NCBI GenBank assembly: GCA_963836905.1 | Contig: CAWIKY010000006.1 | Span: 496,001 to 560,000 of the forward strand | Source: CAWIKY01 sp963836905 | Lineage (GTDB): Bacteria > Pseudomonadota > Alphaproteobacteria > Caulobacterales > Hyphomonadaceae | DNA: 64,000 nt | Direction: 5' to 3' | In this document: positions 1 to 6,578 of the stretch, piece after piece | How positions within the stretch are numbered: the first letter of the stretch is position 1 | How the letters are laid out: each line of letters starts with the position of its first letter | Made by a program: the position numbers and the translations under genes | The notes under the pieces: generated by a model | Databases searched by the model: none | The model's input: the letters and a program-made list of their open reading frames with translations, nothing else | What the model was told of the DNA's origin: nothing

Positions 1-498
1 GTAGGCAGATGTGTGTGCGGATAGGTCGTTCGATAGCGGACCGAGCGCGTCTGCCCATGCCTGATTGGTCTCGCTCAGAAGGACGATGTCTGCATCGGCT
101 TCCCGGATGCAGTTCAGCGCCGCCTGTACTTCGTATTCTGCTTCGAGCACGTTGAGAAGCAGGATAGACAATCTGCGGTCGCCGTTGCTGCAGGGCGAGT
201 CCGGCAATTCCTTCGTGCCGACCGGAAAATAGGGATGGATTTCGACGAGGCACCAGACGCAGCCAATGTCGAGCACGATCAGGAAACCTGCCGCAAAGAG
301 ATGCGGTACGCCCCAGACCGCAAGATGGATATCAGCACCCAGCACGATCAGCAGGATGATCGTCTGCTGGCGGCCATACATCCAGATCCGGGTCCACCAG
401 GCCTTGAACGGAAAATAAGGCGCCAGAATGCCGAAGATGAGCAGAATGCCGGCTAGATAGAACAGGAACTGACCCGTTTGCGCGAGGACTGGGATCAT
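1..498 (-). CDS. Endonuclease/exonuclease/phosphatase (EEP) family protein, 3' end cut by window edge
   Basis: About 166 residues are visible, read leftwards from the ATG at 498; the gene runs off the window. The N-terminus has three hydrophobic segments (about residues 6-25, 42-58 and 62-78), followed by a soluble part that opens with the EEP signature: strand plus LLNVL near residue 120, then VLLSETN about 30 residues later. In this family the Asn and Glu bind the catalytic metal. Membrane-anchored EEP proteins of this shape are common and mostly uncharacterised, so substrate (nucleic acid, phospholipid or phosphoinositide-like) cannot be said. It is divergent from the satD-like gene across 230 bases that hold two inverted repeats, so it may share regulation with it. 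Confidence 0.75.
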   Translation of the reverse strand, partial: MIPVLAQTGQFLFYLAGILLIFGILAPYFPFKAWWTRIWMYGRQQTIILLIVLGADIHLAVWGVPHLFAAGFLIVLDIGCVWCLVEIHPYFPVGTKELPDSPCSNGDRRLSILLLNVLEAEYEVQAALNCIREADADIVLLSETNQAWADALGPLSNDLSAHTSAY

Positions 499-565
499 GG
501 CAAACCAACTTCTTCAGGCGGGTGTCGTTCCGTGGAGTGTTCCACGACGTGTTCCCGGACGAGAG

Positions 566-595
566 GTGTTACAATCGCCAGAAGCGTTGTAACAC
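566..595. promoter_or_regulatory. Inverted repeat GTGTTACAA-N12-TTGTAACAC, probable operator
   Basis: Perfect 9-base arms at 566-574 and 587-595 lie in the divergent promoter region between the EEP gene and satD. Almost the same motif, with an 11-base spacer, lies upstream of mdh at 25790-25817. That recurrence suggests a binding site for one transcription factor. The factor is unknown to me. Confidence 0.5.
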
Positions 596-694
596 AGGTT
601 TGTGTCAGTGTGTTTTCGATTGAATGGCTGGGAACGAACAATTTAGCCTCTGAATCAACCGGAAATGATTGATTCTTATAGAACAACCGTTTTC

Positions 695-716
695 GATTGA
701 TTGGTTTAAATCAATC
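695..716. promoter_or_regulatory. Inverted repeat GATTGATT-N6-AATCAATC with extra TTGATTGA half-sites, just before satD
   Basis: Perfect arms lie at 695-702 and 709-716. Further TGATTGATT-like half-sites lie at about 666-674 and 724-733, the last overlapping the satD ATG at 732. No Shine-Dalgarno-like sequence is visible before that ATG. Clustered sites over the translation start fit an autoregulatory operator, perhaps bound by the helix-turn-helix protein encoded at 1126-1371. That link is inference. Confidence 0.45.
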
Positions 717-731
717 TTGTATGGTTGATTG

Positions 732-1136
732 ATGGAGACTAACCGAACCTACTGGCTTCTGCTGGCCGACCTGAAACGTTCGACGAAGCTTTCGCCAGAC
801 GCCTCCGCGGCGGCGATACGTGCGTTGAAGTCAGCCATCGAAACATGCAACCGGGACTACGGCGCGGCAATGGCGGTTCCGCTCGAGGTCAATTACGGCG
901 ACGAATTCTCGGGCCTGTTTGTGACGCCGGAGCCGGTTTACGCGATTGTCTCGCTCATTCGCCATGCGCTTCGCCCGTTTGCGCAGTTTCGTTTCGCGGT
1001 CGTGAAAGGCCGTGTGGGCTCGCCCTCCGATACGATGCGCGAGCTTGGCGGGCCTGTGTTCGTCAGCGCCAATGACGCGCTGGTCAGGCTGAAAACGCAG
1101 GACCGGTTCTGCCTGCTGGAGGGGATTGGCGACTGA
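732..1136 (+). CDS. SatD-like protein, N-terminal part (probably split by a one-base insertion)
   Basis: This 134-residue product has the SatD-family start: a hydrophobic strand followed by LADLKRS, then YGDEFSG about 55 residues later and a C-terminal DRFCLLEG. The ATG at 732 is preferred to the TTG at 729. SatD-family proteins, as I recall them, are about 210 residues and end in a helix-turn-helix. Here the frame stops early and that helix-turn-helix part is found in the next frame (1126-1371). Removing the A at 1125 would give one continuous product of 212 residues, a normal family length. Either the gene is frameshifted in the assembly or it is a genuine two-cistron version. Molecular function of the family is not well defined. 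Confidence 0.65.
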   Translation: METNRTYWLLLADLKRSTKLSPDASAAAIRALKSAIETCNRDYGAAMAVPLEVNYGDEFSGLFVTPEPVYAIVSLIRHALRPFAQFRFAVVKGRVGSPSDTMRELGGPVFVSANDALVRLKTQDRFCLLEGIGD

Positions 1137-1371
1137 CGACAAGAGCGCTGCGCTCACCAGCCTCGTGGAGATGAGCAATGCGATGATTGTCGCAATGACG
1201 GACTATCAATACGAGGTCTTCATGCAGGTTCGGGCCGGTGCCCGACAGAAGGATATAGCGGCCGCAATGGACAAGCATCGCCAGTCAGTCTCCGCCGCTC
1301 TGGCCGCCGGGCGGGGCACTCTGGTCATCGACGCCGAAAAGGCCATTGGCCTCGTCCTGGCGTCATCATAG
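1126..1371 (+). CDS. Helix-turn-helix protein, likely the C-terminal half of SatD
   Basis: This 81-residue product starts at TTG 1126 if it is a separate gene, overlapping the previous stop by 11 bases, with GGAGGGG about 3 bases upstream that could serve as a ribosome site. Residues 26-60 look like a sigma-70 region 4 or LuxR-type helix-turn-helix: TDYQYEVF, then ARQKDIAAAM, then KHRQSVSAAL. This is the part normally fused to the SatD N-domain, so the most economical reading is a single gene with one extra base near 1125. If genuinely separate, it is a candidate DNA-binding regulator of its own promoter. Confidence 0.6.
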   Translation: MATDDKSAALTSLVEMSNAMIVAMTDYQYEVFMQVRAGARQKDIAAAMDKHRQSVSAALAAGRGTLVIDAEKAIGLVLASS

Positions 1372-1408
1372 ACTGGGCAACCCGACATGACCGGCGAGGC
1401 GGTGGTAG

Positions 1409-1849
1409 ATGCCTGATACCCTTCTGCTGCAATGGCTTGCAGACCTCGCCATGCTCGTCTCGCTTTTCGGTGCCTGCTTTCTCGTGTCCACGTTGCTTAT
1501 CCGCTGGGGCATTCCAAAGCTGAAGACCGGACCGCTGCCGGAATCGGCGCAAGCCGGGCAACTGCCGAAATCGGCGCAAGCCGGGCAGCTGCCCGAAAGC
1601 TCGTCATCGGCCATTTTCGATCTACGCTCGACCGGCTTCTGGATCGGATTGTGCGAAACATTCCTGATTTTCGTGCTGGTGTTTGCATCGGAATTTGGCG
1701 CGCTGGCGATCATCATCGGCGCGAAGGAATTCACGCGCGCGGAGAAGATTCGCGAAAATCCGTCCTATTATCTTCTCGGCACCCTTGCCAATCTGTGTGT
1801 AGCCATACTCTTTGCCCTTGTTGCACAGAGGTTGACCGTCAGCTTCTGA
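1409..1849 (+). CDS. Small membrane protein with a 9-residue tandem repeat
   Basis: This 146-residue protein has predicted membrane segments at about residues 10-30, 72-98 and 122-142. A soluble loop at 43-62 is made of two copies of LPxSAQAGQ and the start of a third. I do not recognise the family. The last half (AIIIGAKEFTRAEKIRENPSYYL plus a final helix) resembles small membrane proteins found next to SatD genes, so it may belong to that module. It starts 37 bases after the helix-turn-helix frame and ends 12 bases before trpA, so it could be cotranscribed with either. The loop repeat is length-variable in principle. Confidence 0.6.
   Translation: MPDTLLLQWLADLAMLVSLFGACFLVSTLLIRWGIPKLKTGPLPESAQAGQLPKSAQAGQLPESSSSAIFDLRSTGFWIGLCETFLIFVLVFASEFGALAIIIGAKEFTRAEKIRENPSYYLLGTLANLCVAILFALVAQRLTVSF
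1535..1588 (+). repeat. 27-base tandem repeat, two near-identical copies plus a partial third
   Basis: Copies at 1535-1561 and 1562-1588 differ at only two positions; a shortened third unit follows from 1589. The repeat is in frame and encodes the extramembrane loop of the small membrane protein. Confidence 0.85.
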
Positions 1850-1861
1850 CGAACCGCGTAA

Positions 1862-2707
1862 ATGACAAAGACCATTATGACCACAACCCGCATTTCAGAC
1901 CGTTTCGCAGCCTGCAAGGCAGACGGCCGCCCCGCGCTCGTCACCTATGTGATGGCAGGCGATCCTGACCTTCAGACCTCTCTCGATATTCTTCATGCCC
2001 TGCGCGACAATGGCGCCGATGTGATCGAGATCGGTGCGCCCTTCACCGATCCGATGGCGGACGGACCGACCATTCAGCGCGCAGGTCTGCGCAGCCTCGC
2101 GCACGGCACGAAACTGCGCGATGTGCTGGAACTGGCCCGCCGGTTCCGCGAGACCGATGACGAAACGCCGTTGATCCTGATGGGCTATGCCAACCCGGTT
2201 CACGCGATGGGGTACGAAGCCTTCGCCGATGCGGCCGCCGCTGCAGGGCTGGACGGCACCATTCTCGTCGATCTGCCGCCGGAAGAGGACGCAGAGCTTC
2301 GCGCCGCCTATGCCCGCCACGACCTGTCTGTGATCCGTCTGGCCACGCCAACTACCACGCCGGAGCGCATGAAAGCGGTCTGTGACGGGGCCAGCGGGTT
2401 TGTCTATTACGTCTCCGTCGCGGGCGTTACCGGCGCGGCGAAGGCAGAGGCGACCGCCGTATCCGAGGGGATTGCGCTTGCTCGCCGCGTCTCAGGTTTG
2501 CCTGTTTGCGTCGGGTTTGGTATTCGCACAGGCGAGGACGCGGCCAGACTGGCCCCGTACGCGGACGGCATCGTTGTCGGCTCGGCGTTTATTGACCGGA
2601 TTGCAGACTGTATCGACCGCTCTGCGGGCGACCAGGCTGCAAGCAAGGTCGGCGAATTGGCAGCGGAGCTTTCTGCTGCCCTGACGCGTAAAACAGCCGG
2701 GACCTGA
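1862..2707 (+). CDS. trpA: Tryptophan synthase alpha chain
   Basis: TrpA cleaves indole-3-glycerol phosphate to indole and glyceraldehyde-3-phosphate and channels indole to TrpB. The 281-residue TIM barrel shows the family signatures: IEIGAPFTDPMADGP with the catalytic Glu in its IE pair, LMGYANP, the catalytic Asp in the ILVDLPPEE loop, VYYVSVAGVTG, and the phosphate-binding VGFGI and VVGSAF. An internal ATG at 1877 would give 276 residues. Stop codon and next start (accD) are 11 bases apart, so it heads or sits inside an accD-folC operon. TrpB, normally immediately upstream in alphaproteobacteria, is absent from the preceding 1.8 kb, which instead hold the SatD-like module. Confidence 0.95.
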   Translation: MTKTIMTTTRISDRFAACKADGRPALVTYVMAGDPDLQTSLDILHALRDNGADVIEIGAPFTDPMADGPTIQRAGLRSLAHGTKLRDVLELARRFRETDDETPLILMGYANPVHAMGYEAFADAAAAAGLDGTILVDLPPEEDAELRAAYARHDLSVIRLATPTTTPERMKAVCDGASGFVYYVSVAGVTGAAKAEATAVSEGIALARRVSGLPVCVGFGIRTGEDAARLAPYADGIVVGSAFIDRIADCIDRSAGDQAASKVGELAAELSAALTRKTAGT

Positions 2708-2718
2708 CGGAGACATAC

Positions 2719-3678
2719 ATGAACTGGCTTTCAAACCTACGTCCCCCGGGGCTCAAGAATGTCTTCGGACGTCGCGATTCTCCGGAAAATCTCTGGATCA
2801 AATGCCCCAAGTCCGGCGAGCTGATCTACAAGGACGACCTCGAAGCTGGCCTTTGGGTGACGCCCGCAGGCGCGCACCTGCGAATCGGGCCGCAATTGCG
2901 GTTCAGATCGCTCTTCGATGGTAGCGACTGGAAGGGCATCGTCCTGCCCAAGGTTCCGCGCGACCCTCTGAAATTCAAGGACGACAAGAAATACGTTGAT
3001 CGTCTGAAGGCAGCCAAGTCCAAGATCGCCGCACGCGACAGCGCCGAGAACCTGACCGGTGACAAGGCCGTCGATCAGGATGATTGCATGGCCGCCGCTT
3101 TCGGCAAGATCGGTGGCTGCAAGGCGGTCGTACTGGTGCAGGACTTTGCCTTCATGGGCGGATCGCTGGGCATGGCGGCAGGCGAAGCCTTCATTACCGC
3201 AGCCGAACGGGCCGTGAAGGAAAAGGCAGCGCTGATCGTGCTGACGGCGTCGGGCGGCGCACGCATGCAGGAAGGCACGCTCTCACTGATGCAGATGCCG
3301 CGCACGACACTTGCGATCACGGACGTTCGCGAAGCGGGGCTGCCTTACATCGTTATCCTGACCGACCCGACCAGTGGCGGGGTTTCGGCCTCCTATGCCA
3401 TGCTTGGCGATGTCCATATGGCCGAGCCCGGCGCAATGATCGCATTCTCCGGTCCGCGCGTGATCGAGCAGACCATCCGTCAGAAACTCCCCGATGGCTT
3501 TCAGCGCTCGGAATTCCTTCGCGACAAGGGTGTGGTGGACATGGTTGTCGACCGGCGGGAGATGCGTCGCACGCTGAAATCCGTCCTCGGACATTTGATG
3601 GGGCAGAAGCTCGATGGCGCACCGGAGACCGCACCGCCGGATGTCGCGACCGGGATGCTTGCCGCACAACTTCTCTAG
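2719..3678 (+). CDS. accD: Acetyl-CoA carboxylase carboxyltransferase subunit beta
   Basis: AccD forms, with AccA, the carboxyltransferase that makes malonyl-CoA for fatty acid synthesis. The 319-residue protein contains the crotonase-like core with GGSLGMAAGEA, LTASGGARMQEG and TDPTSGGVSASYA, the acyl-CoA and biotin-binding loops. A GGAGA ribosome site precedes the ATG by 6 bases. The N-terminal four-Cys zinc ribbon of the E. coli enzyme is missing: only one Cys remains (WIKCPKSGE, with TPAG where the second pair would be). That loss is, to my knowledge, shared by other alphaproteobacteria. It is followed by folC after 5 bases. Confidence 0.97.
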   Translation: MNWLSNLRPPGLKNVFGRRDSPENLWIKCPKSGELIYKDDLEAGLWVTPAGAHLRIGPQLRFRSLFDGSDWKGIVLPKVPRDPLKFKDDKKYVDRLKAAKSKIAARDSAENLTGDKAVDQDDCMAAAFGKIGGCKAVVLVQDFAFMGGSLGMAAGEAFITAAERAVKEKAALIVLTASGGARMQEGTLSLMQMPRTTLAITDVREAGLPYIVILTDPTSGGVSASYAMLGDVHMAEPGAMIAFSGPRVIEQTIRQKLPDGFQRSEFLRDKGVVDMVVDRREMRRTLKSVLGHLMGQKLDGAPETAPPDVATGMLAAQLL

Positions 3679-3683
3679 CCGGA

Positions 3684-4988
3684 ATGGTGCTGCAGCGCAT
3701 CGAGGCTGCCTTCGCGGCTCTGCCTCCGCCCCCGACGCCCCGCAAGCTGTCGACCGAACCGGTCAGACGGGTTCTTGAACGGCTGGGACGGCCGCAGGAC
3801 CGTTTGCCGCCGGTCGTCCATATAGCGGGAACCAATGGCAAGGGCTCTACCACGGCTTTCATGCGCGCGATTGCCGAGGCGCACGGACTGGCCGTCCATG
3901 TCGATACTTCGCCGCATCTGGTCCGGGTCAATGAGCGTATCCGGATCGCCGGACGGCTGATCGAAGACGACGCGTTTCTGGACCTCATCGATGAGGTGCT
4001 CCTGGCCAATAACGGCGCGCCGCTGTCCTTCTATGAGGGGACGACCGCTGCAGCCTTGCTGGCGTTCTCGCGCGCGCCTGCCGATCTCTGTCTGATCGAG
4101 GTCGGGCTGGGCGGACGGTTTGATTCCACCAACGTATTTGATCGTCCTGCGGTCTGCGCCATCACGCCGGTCGATCTCGACCACAAGGACATGCTGGGAG
4201 ACACCATCGCGCAGATCGCTTGGGAAAAGGCCGGTATTCTCAAGTCAGGTGTTCCCGCCGTCAGCGCCCCGCAGCACGAAGATGCGCGCCGCGTTCTCCT
4301 CAGCGAAGCGAGGGAAGTGGGTGCGCACCTCTCCTTCATCGAGGACGAGGCGGGTTTCGGCCTGACGGCGGATGGATTTGTCTATCGCAGCGGTAGGCTT
4401 TCCGTCTCCGCCCCGCGTCTGGGGCTGGCCGGACCGCATCAGGCGATGAATGCCGCGCTCGCCTCGAGTGCGCTGCAGGCCGTTCCTTCGGTCAGCCTAA
4501 ACGCCGAAGCGGTTGCGACCGGACTGGCCAAGGTCAGCTGGCCCGCGCGCCTGCAACGTCTCAAGCCCGGTCCGCTGACCGATGACCTTCCGGAAGGCAC
4601 GACGCTCTGGCTGGATGGCGGGCATAATCCGCATGCGGGGCGGGCGCTGGCGACGCATTTTTCCGGCCTCGCACCGGTGCCGGTGATCGTGGCGATGCTG
4701 GAACGCAAGGACGCCGCCGCCTTCTTTCGCGAGATTGCACCGGTGGCCGGTCCGGTGTGCACCATTCCCATTCCGGGTGAGCACAAGGGTTTTGCCCCGG
4801 AGGCGCTTGCAGGTCAGGCACGCGCAGCAGGCATAGATGCCGGTCCGGCAGGTGATATCCGTCAGGCGCTGAAGCGTGCTGCCGACGCAGTCTCGGGTCA
4901 GCCGCCCGGGCACCGCCACATCCTGATCTGTGGTTCACTTTATCTTGCGGGCCATGTGCTGGCGATGAACGGCGAGCAAGTCGACTGA
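3684..4988 (+). CDS. folC: Bifunctional folylpolyglutamate synthase/dihydrofolate synthase
   Basis: FolC joins dihydropteroate to glutamate and extends the polyglutamate tail of folates. The 434-residue protein has the Mur-ligase-like ATP site HIAGTNGKGST near residue 50, then VDTSPHLVRVNERI, the LIEVGLGGRFDSTN motif, and the C-terminal WLDGGHNPHA. The reading frame stays open far upstream through accD, but the ATG at 3684, 5 bases after the accD stop, begins exactly where family members begin (VLQRIEAAFAAL). The trpA-accD-folC spacing makes a single operon likely. Confidence 0.95.
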   Translation: MVLQRIEAAFAALPPPPTPRKLSTEPVRRVLERLGRPQDRLPPVVHIAGTNGKGSTTAFMRAIAEAHGLAVHVDTSPHLVRVNERIRIAGRLIEDDAFLDLIDEVLLANNGAPLSFYEGTTAAALLAFSRAPADLCLIEVGLGGRFDSTNVFDRPAVCAITPVDLDHKDMLGDTIAQIAWEKAGILKSGVPAVSAPQHEDARRVLLSEAREVGAHLSFIEDEAGFGLTADGFVYRSGRLSVSAPRLGLAGPHQAMNAALASSALQAVPSVSLNAEAVATGLAKVSWPARLQRLKPGPLTDDLPEGTTLWLDGGHNPHAGRALATHFSGLAPVPVIVAMLERKDAAAFFREIAPVAGPVCTIPIPGEHKGFAPEALAGQARAAGIDAGPAGDIRQALKRAADAVSGQPPGHRHILICGSLYLAGHVLAMNGEQVD

Positions 4989-5054
4989 GACAGCCGGGCG
5001 GACTCGACGCGATAGGCTTTCAGGTACAGACTCATCCCAAACGGGGATGAAATC

Positions 5055-6041
5055 ATGAACCAGACCACACACCGCTCCACGGATCAGGTGCCGCTCGGCA
5101 CCGGCATAGACATGCACACGCCGGCCATGAAAATTGTCGAAGGCGTCGATCTTTCCGGCAAGACGGTGATCGTGACCGGCGGCTATTCCGGCATCGGGCT
5201 GGAGACGGTCCGTGCCCTCGCCGCAGCAGGCGCAAAGGTCATCGTTCCTGCGCGTCGCCCGGAGGTGGCAGCGGACGCGCTCAAGGGCGTCGAGGGCGAT
5301 GTCCATCATGCTGGCATGGATCTGGCCGATCTTTCCAGCGTCCGGCGCTTCACCGATGAGGTCACCGCGTCGAACCCTTCAATTCACCTTCTGGTCAACA
5401 ATGCCGGGATCATGGCCAATCCACTGACGCGTGTCGGTCCGGGTTGGGAAAGCCAGTTCGGCGTCAATCATCTGGGGCATATGGCGCTGGCGAAAGGACT
5501 GCTTCCAGCCTTGCGCAAGGCGGACGGGGCCCGCGTGGTCGCGCTCTCCTCGACGGCACACATTGTCAGCGACGTGCATTGGGACGATCCGCATTTCCGC
5601 AATCATGACTATGAGAAATGGTCGGCCTATGGTCAGTCCAAGACGGCCGATGCGCTTTTTGCCCGCGAATTGAACACGCGCGAAAAAGACAATGGCATTG
5701 AGGCATTTTCCGTGCATCCGGGCGGCATCTTTACACCCTTGCAGCGTCATCTTGCCGATGAGGAACAGGTCGCTCTCGGCTGGAAGAATGCGGACGGTTC
5801 GCTCCCTGAAGTGGTACAGAAAATGTTCAAGACGCCGGAGGCCGGTGCCTCGACCACCGTCTGGGCAGCCACATCACCTGATCTTGCGGGGTATGGCGGT
5901 GTCTACTGCGAAGATTGCGATATTGCCGAACTCGCCGGTCCGGACGCGCCGCGTTACGGCATGGTGCGCGAATGGGCGTGCGACCCGGACAAGGCGTCAC
6001 GGCTCTGGGACATGAGCGAGGCCATGCTCGCCGACGCCTGA
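5055..6041 (+). CDS. Short-chain dehydrogenase/reductase, retinol-dehydrogenase-like
   Basis: This 328-residue NAD(P)-dependent oxidoreductase has the Rossmann motif TGGYSGIG near residue 41, LVNNAGIMA, a catalytic Ser in ALSST, and YGQSKTA holding the catalytic Tyr and Lys. Overall shape matches the retinol-dehydrogenase-like or WW-domain-oxidoreductase-like SDRs, which are a little longer than classical ones. About 20 extra residues precede the core; a start at 5112 (MHTPAMK) is possible, but GGGGAT upstream of 5055 supports the longer form. Substrate cannot be predicted. It stands alone 66 bases after folC and converges on the next gene. Confidence 0.88.
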   Translation: MNQTTHRSTDQVPLGTGIDMHTPAMKIVEGVDLSGKTVIVTGGYSGIGLETVRALAAAGAKVIVPARRPEVAADALKGVEGDVHHAGMDLADLSSVRRFTDEVTASNPSIHLLVNNAGIMANPLTRVGPGWESQFGVNHLGHMALAKGLLPALRKADGARVVALSSTAHIVSDVHWDDPHFRNHDYEKWSAYGQSKTADALFARELNTREKDNGIEAFSVHPGGIFTPLQRHLADEEQVALGWKNADGSLPEVVQKMFKTPEAGASTTVWAATSPDLAGYGGVYCEDCDIAELAGPDAPRYGMVREWACDPDKASRLWDMSEAMLADA

Positions 6042-6056
6042 GGGCGTTCTGCCGCC

Positions 6057-6566
6057 CTATCTCGGTGCGTCGAACGGGAGTTCGGCGACCGATACGGCGT
6101 GGATCTTCCACATCCCGTCTACATCCTTGAAATACAGATCGAAACGCAGGCTCGTGGGCCGCGATTCGAACGCGCCGCGCAGGCGCAACAGGCCGCGCGT
6201 GTCGATCATGGGAGGAATATAGAGGCTGGGGGAAGAGAACAGCGAGCGCGAAAGGTCGATATTCTGGGCACGCAAATCGGCGAATGACTGCGAGAGCCCG
6301 GCCGGGGTGCTGGTCGCCTGAAATTCCGGCGAGCCGAGTTTCCAGAAGACAGTGTAATCATCGGTAGTGTTGGCGTTCTCCAGCGCAACCATGGTCGACC
6401 AGATCAACCGCGCGAGAACATCCTGGGAGGGAACCGGTCGCAAGGTCTGGGCCTGCGCAGGCGGTGACAGGAAACCGGGTACCGGCGACAGGCTTGCACC
6501 CGCCGCCAGACAAAGGGCGATCCCCCCGAGAAATCGGGGGGATACGCGATTGGTGTGCTTTCGCAT
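6057..6566 (-). CDS. Secreted protein of unknown function, paired with the autotransporter
   Basis: This 169-residue protein has a signal peptide with cleavage probably after PAQAQ near residue 40. The mature part is about 130 residues and predicted mixed alpha/beta; LARLIWSTMVALENANTTDDYTVF and the final DVDGMWKIHAVSVAEL give it the look of an NTF2-like fold, which is a guess. The ATG at 6566 is chosen over TTG at 6575. It begins 12 bases after the stop of the trimeric autotransporter on the same strand, so the two are almost certainly cotranscribed. A role in autotransporter assembly or quality control is inference from position only. Confidence 0.75.
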   Translation of the reverse strand: MRKHTNRVSPRFLGGIALCLAAGASLSPVPGFLSPPAQAQTLRPVPSQDVLARLIWSTMVALENANTTDDYTVFWKLGSPEFQATSTPAGLSQSFADLRAQNIDLSRSLFSSPSLYIPPMIDTRGLLRLRGAFESRPTSLRFDLYFKDVDGMWKIHAVSVAELPFDAPR

Positions 6567-6578
6567 CGAGGCCAAAGC

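Noticed and set aside
3084..3683. Upstream extension of the folC frame through accD, suggesting a fusion
   Set aside because: The extension is the accD gene read in another frame. The ATG at 3684 starts the conserved FolC sequence and sits 5 bases after the accD stop.
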